Assembly: GCF_042453785.1 (NCBI RefSeq)
Contig: NC_091674.1
Location: 25,374,001 to 25,438,000, forward strand
Direction: 5' to 3'
Source of the DNA: Malus domestica
Lineage: Eukaryota; Streptophyta; Magnoliopsida; Rosales; Rosaceae
DNA: 64,000 nucleotides
Part shown: one piece after another, positions 22,765 to 33,210 of the stretch
Layout: every line of letters begins with the position of its first letter
Position numbering within the stretch: position 1 is the first letter of the stretch
Notes under the pieces: model-generated
What the model was told of the DNA's origin: nothing
Seen by the model: only the letters and a program-made list of their open reading frames with translations
Databases searched by the model: none
Translations under genes and position numbers: made by a program

Positions 22765-24127
22765 TTACTTTGCATCATCTTCAATATAACAATCTCTAAC
22801 ATCCCATAATATAGGACAATACTTTTTCAAGAATTTAACATTGATGGGATGTTTCTGCCAATTTCCTTCGAGGTCCGCCAAGTAGTATCCTCCTTTGTCT
22901 AATACTCGACTAATCATGAAAGGACCTTCCCATGTCGGGTTCCATTTTCCGAAGCCCCTAAGTTGAGCTCCTAGAGGAAGGACTGTTTTCCACACCAAAT
23001 CTCCTTCCTTGAAAGACTTTATCTTCACCTTTTTCTTATAAGCTCGGGCAACAGCTTTCTTCCCTTCCTGAATCTGGTTCAAGGCTTCAATTCGGGCTAC
23101 ATCTAAGTCTTCAATCCCTTGACACATGGCTTCGATATACTCTTCACTGTGTAACCCAAACTGATTTTGAATTCTGACAGAACTTACATTGATCTCCATG
23201 GAAAGCACTGCATCTTGCCCGAAAGTGCATAAGGAGTTGTCCCTGTTCTTGCCCTCTTGGAAGTTCTGTATGCCCACAAAGTATTCCCCAGCTTTTCATG
23301 CCACATTTCCAGACTATCTATCACCATTCTTTTGATAATGTTTACCAAAATATTGTTATTGGATTCTGCCTGGCCATTTGACTGTGGATAGTAAGAACTG
23401 GATTGGATCATCTTTATTTTGTATTTGCTTGCAAACTCTTCAACTTCTTTTGAAATAAAAGATGGCCCACGATCCGTTACTATGATTTCGGGCACCCCAA
23501 ATCTATACAGAATCTTGGTCTCGAAATTTTATTTTACTGCAGCTGAGGTTATGGATTTTACGGCCGAGGCCTCTACCCATTTGGTGAAGTAATCCATTGC
23601 TACAATTATGAAAATGTGCCCCTTGCTAGAAGCTGGATAGATCTGCCCGATGAAGTCAATTGCCCATCCTCTGAAGGGCCAAGGCTTGACCACTGGATTT
23701 AAAGGTACTGAGGGTACATGTTGGAGAGGACCGTGCCTTTGACATTCTTCACAGCCTCGGACATATGACTTGCAATCTCTTTCCATATCGGGCCAGAAAT
23801 AACCATACCTTCTAAGTAACCACCTCATCTTCGTTCCAGCCTGATGTGCTTCGCAAACTCCTTCATGTACTTCGGCCATTACTCTCATAGATTCCTCTTG
23901 GCCTAAGCATTTCAATAATAACATGTCTGGAGTTTTCCTTAGCAGGTCATTTGCCCATAAAACATACTTAGTTACTTGCTGTCTATTCTTCTTGCTTGTA
24001 GGTGAATAGGGATCTTTTAAATGATGGACGATGGGCGACCTCCAATCTTCTATCTCAGTTTCTAGAACCATTACATCCAGACTAAATCCTCTTTCCAAGA
24101 TAGAAGGAAGGTTTCTTCTTTAAATCT
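22765..24127 (-). pseudogene. Tat element integrase
   Basis: Continuous homology in pieces 24098-23529, 23495-23184 and 23277-22765. The N-terminal zinc-binding part includes CEECQRHGP. The DDE core shows WAIDFIG (Asp), VTDRGPSF (Asp) and SNGQAESNN (Glu). The C-terminal part has FKEGDLVWK and GKWNPTWEGPFMI. Breaks: an in-frame stop after SAAVK near 23526 and a frame error near 23225 between the DDE core and the C-terminal domain. It would join element cDNA to host DNA; this copy cannot. Confidence 0.9.
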
Positions 24128-25098
24128 CGACATCCAACCCATATTTTCTTTCCTGTATTGGCATGCCTGAGGCTAATTGTGCCATCTCATTGGCCGCTAG
24201 GTTGGATCTTCTGGGAATATGATTAACTGATATCTCAGAATCCCAATAACTCAGCAATTACGTGGCCACCAAGTAATACCCCGTCATGGTAATATGTCTG
24301 CACTTGAACTTCCCATTTAGCTAGTTTATTACTAACTCTGAATTGCCAAAGACCTCTACCTCCATTGCCTCCAGATCCATCAAGATTTCCAAACCAATTA
24401 TTAAGGCCTCATACTCTGCCCGATTATTGGTGTTCCCTTGGTAATCTAGGAGAAATGAGTAATAATGATACACCCCTTGAGGGTTGATAATTACAATCCC
24501 AGCTCCTGAAGCCTCTGAGTGTAGGAATCATCAAAATATAGCTTCCAAGGAGTAATCCATAGACCAGTTACTCTTCTTATCTCTTGCTGGACCCACTCAT
24601 CTTTGCACGAGATACCTTTGCTTGGCGGGATCAAAACACTAGTAACTTCCAGGGTTCCCGGGATATTGATTATCTCATCTTGAGACTCTTGATGCTCCGC
24701 CAAGAAGTCAGCAATTGCTTGGCCTTTAACTGCCATTTGGGGTACATACTGAAAGATGAATTCTGATAATGCTAGAATCCACTTCCCAATCCTTCCTGTT
24801 AGCATTGGCTTTGACAACATGTACTTTATCACATCTGTCTTGGCGATGATGTGCACGTGACAAGGTAACATGTAATGCCTCAGCTTACTGGCAGTAAAAT
24901 ACAGAGCTAAGCACAATCTCTCTACTGGGGAATATCTTGTTTCTACCTCGGTCAGAATTCTACTGAGGTAGTACACCGCCTGCTCCTTCCTGCCTTCATT
25001 GTTTTGAGCTAGCAAACTCCCGATTGATTTCTCTGAAGCAGAAATATACAGCTTTAAGGGTTTTCCCCTTTGAGGTGGCACCAATACTGGTGGAGAAG
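24128..25098 (-). pseudogene. Tat element RNase H and second (archaeal-type) RNase H
   Basis: 25098 to about 24500 encodes the RT-linked RNase H (LYISASEKSIGSLLAQN, YYLSRILTEVETRYSPVE, IAKTDVIKYMLSK) and tether. From about 24520 a second RNase H follows (LYFDDSYTQ, then in another frame GAGIVIINPQG, RAEYEALIIGLEILMDLEA). The two halves are joined by a frame error near 24500, and a further stop follows near 24255. The 5' side is cut by the solo LTR at 25099; the phrase acttct, which includes the target duplication, joins it to the RT part beyond 26960. Confidence 0.88.
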
Positions 25099-26960
25099 TG
25101 ATGCGAGAATTACTTGACACACAAATTAAACCCTCTTTTTGACAGTTGTAGTATAGTTGTAAGTAGGGTATCGTTCTAGGCCGGGGATTAGGAGGGATTG
25201 CTAATCTATTCTAAATTAATTTAAAAATATTAAATAAGACTCAAGGACACAAAACTAGGCGAAAAAACTCTAATAACTCGAAACACACTTAAAATGACTC
25301 AAAATAATGAAAACAATTAAATTAAACACTAGGAACTGAAATGGACGGAAATTAAATTAAAAGACTAACAATAAAGAAAACTAACTAAATAATATAATTT
25401 AATAATGGATGGGTGTTTGGTTTTGATGAAAAGTAAATTAAACTTAATTAAATTACAGAATTGACAAAAACATAAAATTAAGGTAAAAGGATAGATGACG
25501 GACTAGCTAGAGGGTTCTTCTCCACACATGACACATATGCAACCTAAATTGATTTTTCAGTTGTTCTTTCAATAAATTGTAAATCTCAACGCCCCAAATT
25601 AACCGTGAATTGCACTAATTAACCCTCAGTTTTTCCACAAGTTATTGGGTTGGATGATTGCATACGACAACCCAAAACATTCCCTACAAGTTCCCTACAT
25701 GAATTGCATAATAGAGATACAAGCAAGAATCATTAAGTTCTATGAAAAACATAAGCATTGACGAGGCACTCGTTACTATGATTTGCATGAAACTTATGCC
25801 AAGAATTTACTTAACGTGATTGTGACTAGCAACCTTTACTACTTGTGAATATAAGTTCATAACGATTAGGTGAAATTCACTTATATTCTAGCATCAAATT
25901 CATGCATGTAAATTAAGTATGCATCCTTAATCGACATACAAAAATAAGTTATAAATCAAGCAGTTAAGCAAATTAAATCACAACTCATAAATCACAACTG
26001 AAGGTAATCAATTCATATTACAAATATATTCATGGCTTTGAATTAACCTCTAGCCAAAATAAATTAGTTACACATTATTAAAACAAAAATAAAACATAAG
26101 TTTGGAAAGATTTAACCGACAGATAAGGCAGCTTGCTGATTCTCTTCTTCTCCTCCCCGAGGCTCACACTGCTTCTGCCCTCAGTCCCCCTGACTTCCTT
26201 CCGTGCTGCTCCCCGCGCTTTTGCTCTCAGCTGCCAAGGCAGCCTTTCACGCTGCCAGCTATCCTCACCTCCCTGTACGTGTCACTTCTCTCCCCCTGCG
26301 TCTCTGCGAGCTGCCCAAAGGGCAGCCCCTCTCTTTTCTCCGCTTTCTGCACGCCCCCCCTTTCTTATGCTGCCTTCTCCTCGTTATATCCCGCACCTTC
26401 TTTTTATTTTTTATTCCATCCCATTTTCTTTTCTGACCTGTTCTCCATTTGTCAAGATAGCCCACTTCTTCTGTGTCTCCCGCACTCCTCTCTTTCTTTT
26501 ATTCTCACGCTGCCAACCCCACTATGCAGTGCTTTCTCCTTTTTCCCGCAAGTCTGCCCGTATGCCTTTGACCTCTCTCCAATCTTTATTTTTCTACCTC
26601 CGCACTTCTCAGTGCTCTCTCTCCACTCTGGTTTATATTCCATCTTTTATTTTCTTATTCTTTCCACCAGCCCCTTTCCACTCTGTCCGTGCCCTCTCAT
26701 TCTTTTACAAAACATTCAAACATCATTATTATTATTTATTTATTATTATATATATTTTTTTAATTTTATTTAAAGGCTGATCTACACAGACAGTTTTGAC
26801 GAATTTATTACATAAAATTTCACTTGTTCTATTTTTATTTTCTTTGCATAACAAATCCTATAAACACAAAAATAACGTAAATAGCTCAAAAATATAAGGA
26901 ACTAACTAAGAAAAGACGAGTGAATTCGAAGTAAAAATATATATAAATATGATCCGATCA
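25099..26960 (-). mobile_element. Solo LTR, Athila-related, TSD agaag
   Basis: On the plus strand it runs TGATGCGAGAATTACTTG to ATGATCCGATCA, 1862 bp, with the perfect 5-bp duplication agaag at 25094-25098 and 26961-26965. Removing it rejoins the Tat pol frame. The end rich in agagggtttaatttgtgtg (minus strand) matches the 3' end of the Athila LTR at 48627-50481, so the LTR is in minus orientation and belongs to a related subfamily. The pyrimidine-rich part (26130-26720) has no stops in two frames but is not a gene. A second copy lies at 58423-60647. Confidence 0.93.
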
Positions 26961-26965
26961 AGAAG

Positions 26966-28183
26966 TCAAATAGGCTTTAATGCTGTCGAAAGCCTTTTGG
27001 TGTGGTGGTCCCCATTCAAAATTTTCTTTATCCTTCAGTCTTAGCAAATGAGTTAGCGGCTGGATCTTGCTTGCTAAATTGGCAATGAATCTTCTCAAGA
27101 AATTAATTTTGCCTAGCAGCTTCTGAAGTTGCACTTTGTTAGTGGGTGAAGGCGACTCCATTATTGCTCGAGATTTGTTTTTTCCACTTCTACACCTCTT
27201 TGATGAACCAGAAATCCCAAGAAGTTGCCTGCTCTTACTCCAAACGCGCATTTCTTTGGATTCATCTTCAATTTGTGGATCCTCATTCTTGTTAATGCTT
27301 GCCTGAGGTCTACCAGATGTTGCTCTTCTGTTTTGGATTTCACCACAATGTCATCAATATACACCTCCATGTTATGGCCAATCAGATCATGAAAGATGGC
27401 ATTCATTGCCCTTTGGTAGGTCACACCAGCGTTCTTGAGCCCGAATGGCATGACCAGATATTCATATGCCCCCACATGCCCAGGACACCTAAAAGCTGTT
27501 TTATGTATATCCTCCGGAGCCATCTTTATCTAATTATACCTGGCATTTCCATCCATAAAAGATAAGACTTTGTGTTTTGCTACTGCATCTATGCATAGAT
27601 CTGCCATAGGCATGGGATACTCATCTTTTGGTGTAGCGCCATTAATATTTCTGTAATCAACATAACATCGTACTGCTTTTGTTATGGCCTTTAAAATGGG
27701 TACAATGTTGGCTAACCACTCTACATATTTGGCTGGCCTGATAAATCCAGCTTTTACTAGCCTCTCAAATTCTTCTTTGACTTTTTCTTCTATCTCCTTT
27801 GACATCCTTCGCGGTGCTTGCTTAACAGGTTTATATCCCTCCTTGATGGGCATTCTGTGTTCCACCAAGGTTGAATCTAAACCTGGCATCTCAGTATAAT
27901 GCCAAGCAAAACAATCTTTAAATTCTTGCAAAAGACAGATAATCTTTGCCCGATCATTAGTCTCTAATAAACCACTGATTTGTATTGGTCTTGGATCTTC
28001 CTCTGTCCCTAGATCAATAACTTCTAGAGGATCCTGAACTTCTGGTGATGGCTTATCAGGTTCTGCACACAAAAATTCGACTAACTCTAAGCTCTCGGCC
28101 AAGCTGTCTGGCCCATCTAGGTCATATATGCACTCGGCCATTTGGATGGCCTTCTCCAATTCTTCTCTACAAGATTCCTTCAT
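26966..28183 (-). pseudogene. Tat element reverse transcriptase
   Basis: The N-terminal part (28183-27530) shows EHRMPIKEGYKPVKQAPRRM, VKAGFIRPAKYVEWLANIVP and RCYVDYRNINGATPKDEYP. It ends at a TAG near 27528 in place of the Gln found in relatives. The frame resumes with MAPEDIHKTAFRCPGHVGAY, YLVMPFGLKNAGVTYQRAMN and the active-site VYIDDIVVKS. A one-base shift near 27170 moves the thumb region (LQKLLGKINFLRRFIANL) to another frame. It stops at the target duplication of the solo LTR. Confidence 0.92.
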
Positions 28184-29129
28184 GCTTTCATCCTGGCTGG
28201 TTGAAGCTCCTAGCTGCCAATCCTACTCTTCTTTGTCTAAGAGCTCCATTTCTTGCTTTCTTCATTTCCCATACACCAACAGTCTTTTGATCAGGGACCT
28301 GACTGCCATTACGTGACCCTTCCTCTTTTGTTCTGTCATTGATGGTGTAGGGGTGTTGGGACGATACAAGGTCTATCCCACTCTTCTCTAGTAATGAGCA
28401 TTCCTTGTTCTAGAAACTTTTGGGCCGTCACCTTGGTAGGGCGACCGTTCTTATCTGCTCCTGAACATTTCAGAATTCCTACACCTTGGGAGCAGCCTCT
28501 CCATAAATGGGGGTAAGGCTAGCCGACATTCACCTCTCCCAGACCCTGCGTAAAGCGGGAGCCTTGTGCACTGGGTACGACCGACCTACGTTGGGATTGT
28601 AGAAACTTGCTTCAGCAACATTGGCTGTGGGAAGAAATGGCTGTGATTCGGCCTCTACCATCTCCTAAAAGCCTGGTCCCTCCGTTCCTGCCTCATGATA
28701 AACAGCCACTTGCTGATGAAGAGTGGAGGGTATGGCAAGACTTTGGTGGATCCAATCCCTTCCAAGTAAGGCTCCATAGGTGGAAGTGCAATCTACCACA
28801 AAGAATGCCAGCATGATCTGTTTAAACCCCAAATCCACTTCTAAAGGCAATATCCCATGAGTCTTGGTGATGGCGCCCGAGAAGCTTGAAATTGTGAGGT
28901 CTGTAGGAATAAGATCTTATGTGCCTCTCCCCAAATTTTTCATTTGCTTGGCCAGTAGTACATTAACAGCCTCTCCTCCATCAATTAAAATCCTTTTGAA
29001 GGGCACCCCTTCCAAATGAGCTGTAACATATATGGGCTTAAAATGATTAGCAAGCGAAATGTTCGGGCGGCTGAACACCATTTTGTCTGTATAGATCCTT
29101 AAAGGACCATCCTTGGATGCTTCAGATGA
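28184..29129 (-). pseudogene. Tat element protease region, degenerate
   Basis: Only short pieces are readable: 28850-28665 encodes a retropepsin C-terminal segment (GALLGRDWIHQSLAIPSTLH). About 28900-29100 has further uninterrupted but shifted sequence (minus: GVPFKRILIDGGEAVNVL-like). A SINE-derived stretch interrupts it near 28480-28600. Confidence 0.65.
28480..28600 (+). mobile_element. SINE 3' fragment (Au-SINE-like)
   Basis: Plus-strand phrases gcagcctctccataaat, ggggtaaggctagccgac, ctctcccagaccctgcgtaa and gcgggagccttgtgcactgg match the 3' part of Au-type plant SINEs from memory. The tRNA-like A and B boxes are not evident, so it is a 5'-truncated piece inside the Tat protease region. 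Confidence 0.6.
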
Positions 29130-30468
29130 TTAAGCTTTTCCTGATTCTCCCTCTTCAGCTATCTCCACATTGACATGGGCCATCATTGGCTCAGTTGTTA
29201 TGTAGTCACCTTCCATAGTGGCGGGCTGATTAGGTTTGGCACCAAACATGGCGGATAGCACATACGCCATGTTGATATGAAAATTGCTATACTCTGGCAG
29301 TTCTTCCTTCTTGCTCCCAATCTGATCCATGAACTCGTCTAACCAAGCCATCGTATATGCTGGAAGCAGTGGTTCTAGTGCCCCCTCATGTTGATTCATG
29401 CCTGAACATGGTGTTTGCTTTGGAACCTCACCGAAAGGATCCACTAATGATAGAGAAGGTGGTTTTCTTTCAGGCGAAACAGTTCCAAAGCAACTAGGCT
29501 CTGTCTTCCATTCCGGAGTTGGCACCATGATCATATCTTCTTGAGCTCTCTTCAAGATCCTATATTTCCCAGGATGTAGGCTTTGTGGTACATGGTCTCC
29601 CTTGCCTTCTGTCTTGCTATTAGCCTTTTCCACCTCTTTTTTACTCCTCCAGCGGAACTGACTACTTCCCTCAGATGACGTTTTTTTCTAACTTTTAATT
29701 CTTGGATGCTTCAGACGTCGCAGGGGTCTTTAAGGAGTTCATGTAGGCTTTGTGTTGCCTTTGGACCCTTCTGACCATGGAGGCTCCCATTTGTTTAACG
29801 GGCTGTCCATTTTTCCCAACCATGTACCATTTTCGCCCGAGGCGGGTAGGGTTATCTTTTTTGACAGGATTTGTTATCCTATCATTCCTCTTGACTTATC
29901 TTCCCATATGACCGTACTGAGAACGCTCTATACCCCTCTCTTTCGGCTTTTTGGCATCTTTATTTTCTGCCTCCTTAGAAACTTTATGATTGCCAAATAT
30001 CTCTGATAAAGCTCTCGGTTGGGAATCGCCTCCTAACCGCTGAAGAACACTTCGGGAGGTATCTCTTCCTGCGGTCCGTCCGACTTTTTCACGAGCCTCA
30101 TTTCTTTCTTCTTCTTTTTTCCTCCTGATTAGCTCATGATCCATGAGGACTCCTGCGGGTAGTATTTCGAGCTCACACTCGCATTGGCATTTACTGCACA
30201 GAACCATCCCTTTGATTATGGCTGCTTTTGGATGTTCGGGCAATTTGATCACTCCTTTTATAGATCTATCAGCCAGTCTTCCTTTTTTTACTTCCCTTGT
30301 GACCTTTTCTTTTCCCTTCTCAGCCCATGCAATACTGATCATATTTACTGGGGCCTCTGAGAAGGGATCCGCAGGTTTGTCCATCACTGCTTCCTCTGGC
30401 TGGTTGGTTTTAAATCTCCTTTTCTCCCTATCATCTTTTTCCCCAAGTTGAGGTAAAGATGTTGACAT
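29130..30468 (-). pseudogene. Tat element gag-like region
   Basis: Two frames, 30468-29896 (charged, with a CSKCQCECE cluster and many KEEE/RREE runs) and 29633-29130 (ending GESGKA). Position upstream of protease and RT supports the gag/pre-protease role. No clear CCHC knuckle is seen. Stops separate the two pieces, so no complete Gag is encoded. Confidence 0.6.
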
Positions 30469-30540
30469 GTGTCGTGCTGTGATTAGCCTTCTGGTTGGAG
30501 GGAAACTCTTATGCTTCGGCAGGGGTGCCTCAGCATGAAC

Positions 30541-31277
30541 CCCTCAGTGGATCCTTGAAGGTATGAAGTTGACCGGTACTTGACAATTTCGGGATTTGTA
30601 TGTAAAACTGCAACAATCTTGAGACAATTTTAATACTCAAGATCAACACACAAATGCAAATGAACCCACCAGAAACAACGACAAGCCAGTAATTGCAGAA
30701 TCAACAGTCTTATGAATACGAAACAAGAAACCCCCAAATCTTAGGGTTACAGATTTCAGAGAATCGTAAACAATGCACAGATCAAAAACGTTGAGCAGAA
30801 AGAAATGAAAGAATCAACAAAACCTGATGCTTGAAGGTGATCAAGAACCCAACAATTCAATTGACGAAAAAACCATCAACAAATCACTGACAATCCAGTA
30901 CGACTAGTAAGCAAAAAACCAATACGCAACCGAAGAAGGCGAAAAACTAATGACCGGAGATGTCACCAACTACCGATCACAAACGGAGATGAGTAGTGAA
31001 AGCATGAAGGATCGTCAACCGAAGGCGTGAGCCACTCTCGGCAAAGATACCTGACAACAATGTAATTGAGAGCTAAGTAAACAAGCGAGAGAAAGTAGAG
31101 AGGGAAAGTTTGCTAAAACTAAATATTCTCCTTCATTCAACTTGTGTAGAATAATTACAACAGTTGGTATTTATACATTAGTAAAACACCTCTCTACTAA
31201 CTAACTAAGACCACTACCAATAATACATAAACACTTGTCATAATCCTATGCAATCATAATCTCATCAACTCTATCCA
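30541..31277 (-). mobile_element. Ty1/copia 5' end: LTR plus leader
   Basis: An LTR of about 217 bp (31061-31277; minus strand TGGATAGAGTTGATGAG to GCTCTCAATTACA) contains a TATA-like tataaatacc. It is followed on the minus strand by a T-rich leader to about 30541 and then directly by Tat sequence. Its right edge abuts STR11 exon 1 sequence (cacaccctcttacag). The gag-pol of this copia element is missing. Confidence 0.6.
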
Positions 31278-32429
31278 CACCCTCTTACAGAAGTTACCAT
31301 TTTGTATGTAAATTCTCCACCTTTTTCATGTTCTAGTTGTTGGGTTTATTGTAATTCTTATAATGTGGGTTGTTCTTGTTGTTGATGTTAACTTACCATT
31401 TTGTATGTAAATTCTCCACTTTTTTTCATGTTGTAATTTTTAGGTTTGTTTTATTTAATGTTTTTAGTGTTTTCTAATGTGGATTGTTCTTGTTGTTGAT
31501 GTTGATCAGCGGAGGAGTACTGCCACTCGGATGCAGGGTGACAGTGAAGATTACGAGTTGAAGCAAATGAGGGATATGGCTGCTGCCAAAAAGAGATGGG
31601 AAGCTCTGGTATGTTGCTCGATTCCTACGAAATTCGAAGACAGAAAAACAAAACGACTTTTTGTGTAAATTGTGTTTAAGTGAGCTACTTAATGGGAATT
31701 TGAGAAAAGAAAGTAAAATTCTTTTAGTTCAACTATTTTGTTTTTAGAGGTTGTATAATTTGTTCTGCGCATGCTAAATTTGAAAATATTGTCTGATAGC
31801 AGGTATGTCAGAAAAACCTTTTCTGGGTTCAAGGAGGTAGAGGCTGCTGAAGAAGAGGTAGTCTTGGTTTTAGTGTTTAGATATTCTTTTTTGCATATTT
31901 TCTTTTTCGGTGCTTTTGTTGTGAACCAAACTGAAAAAGTCTGTTAATGTAGTGAGTCTCATCTTATGTGGGAGCAGGATCTTGCCAGAGAAGGCCCTCT
32001 GCCATTTAAGTTTGCTGGAATTGGTGGGCTTTTAGAATTCCTTGGGTAACTATCTGGTCTTGCTCACTTTTCGTTATCATTGGTAACTACGTCGTAGTGA
32101 TGCACACCGAACTTTTATTTCTGATGCATATTAGAATACAATTTGAAGACAGTTCTTATACAGATTTATCAGAAAGTACATTTATTTCTGCCCTGCTGCA
32201 GCTGCCAAAGAAGGTTGGAGTTACCGATTAGTGTTCTCTGCCCGGCTGGTACTTATTATCTTCAACATGTTTACAAAACGGCCTGCTTTTTAGTCACCTA
32301 ACTTTCAAGCATCTAATTTCAATTTGAACGATTTTTTTGGCACAGGTCAGAGTCATTCTCCTTGCCGATACCTTGTTTCTTGGTGCTCAGCAATTTGGAC
32401 ATTATCTTCAGGATACAAGGTCACTCTGA
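31278..32429 (+). pseudogene. STR11: STR11 plastid rhodanese-like protein, block B, 3' exons
   Basis: The second STR11 relic complements block A. It starts with only the end of exon 1 (31278-31305), then a duplicated exon 1 tail/intron phrase near 31393, then exon 2 (about 31513-31608) with the intact TGG codon. Exons 3-6 are deleted: intron sequence joins an exon 5 donor phrase (aggtatgtcagaaaa) directly to exon 7 (NLFWVQGG) near 31815. Following exons encode DLAREGPLPFKFAGIGGLLE (31980-32046), AAKEGWSYRLVFSARL (about 32203-32248) and VRVILLADTLFLGAQQFGHY to a TGA at 32427-32429. The segment between the last two groups seems short compared with relatives. The rhodanese active-site loop is missing, so it cannot work. 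Confidence 0.85.
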
Positions 32430-33210
32430 GGTTAAACACTTGTGCTTGAAGTACTTGATTGTATATCAAGATACAACATTTTGCAGTACTGGTTCACCAG
32501 AAATAATAGATTTTCCAAGGATAACAATTTTGGAAGCCACAGTGCCTCAGAAAGAAGCTTGTATCCTCCATATCAACCATATATCACTCCGTTCTCATTA
32601 GGGTTCCATGCTTTTCAATGAAGTGGATCTATTCATTGAAAAGCATGACTGAGCCAGCAAATTTTGTAAGGCAGTTATGCCTTGTAAAACAAGTTCTAGC
32701 CTAGTACTAGTTGTTTTTCCTCTCGTAATGGTTTTATGGCCTAGCAATGTATACGTCCTGTGAATTCTACTATTAATTATTTTCTTTTATGAATCAATAT
32801 AGATTGCACAGAACTTGAATAAATTCTTATGCATGCCGCGGCAAGCAGGGAACCATCTTGTTCTTCCTTGCATTGCCTTTAAAGCTGTGCTCTCAACTGC
32901 ATAAATTATGGAACCACTTACTATGTAGATTTTGATTTTACCCTTGTGAAGCTATGAAATTATAATTGTTCTTTGAAACCAACCTTGACATTGCATTTAG
33001 ACACCAATCAGGGTAAAGGAGGGGAAAACGGGAAGGAAAATCATGTCTCATAGAGAAAAAAGGCAAGTACAATTTATTCCATTTACTTTAGGAGTCTGCA
33101 TCTGAGATATTGGCTAAAGACAATGCGTGAATCTTCTTGTCTCTTATATGAAATCAGAGGCAGTTGGATGATACATAGATTATCATGTTGTTTATTTATG
33201 ATTTCTTGTC
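32430..33210. other. Intergenic spacer STR11-P450, block B
   Basis: Holds the STR11 3' UTR-like sequence and the convergent P450 3' flank. Nothing else recognised; the part after about 32955 is shared with block A. Confidence 0.6.

Larger units (their letters stand above)
20550..30540 (-). mobile_element. Ty3/gypsy Tat-lineage element, 5'-truncated
   Basis: Read on the minus strand: gag-like region (30468 down to 29130), protease remnant, reverse transcriptase, RNase H, a second archaeal-type RNase H, integrase, about 720 bp without genes, polypurine tract (22041-22031), then the 3' LTR (22030-20550). The dual RNase H places it in the Tat group. No 5' LTR is found: at about 30540 the sequence changes to a copia 5' end. 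A solo LTR splits it at 25099-26960 and a SINE piece lies near 28480-28600. Several stops and frame errors make it inactive. Confidence 0.88.

Noticed and set aside
26102..26780. Two overlapping open frames of over 200 codons rich in Ser, Pro, Leu and Phe
   Set aside because: They lie in the pyrimidine-rich part of a solo LTR; low-complexity C/T sequence opens frames by chance, and the sister LTR has different translations.
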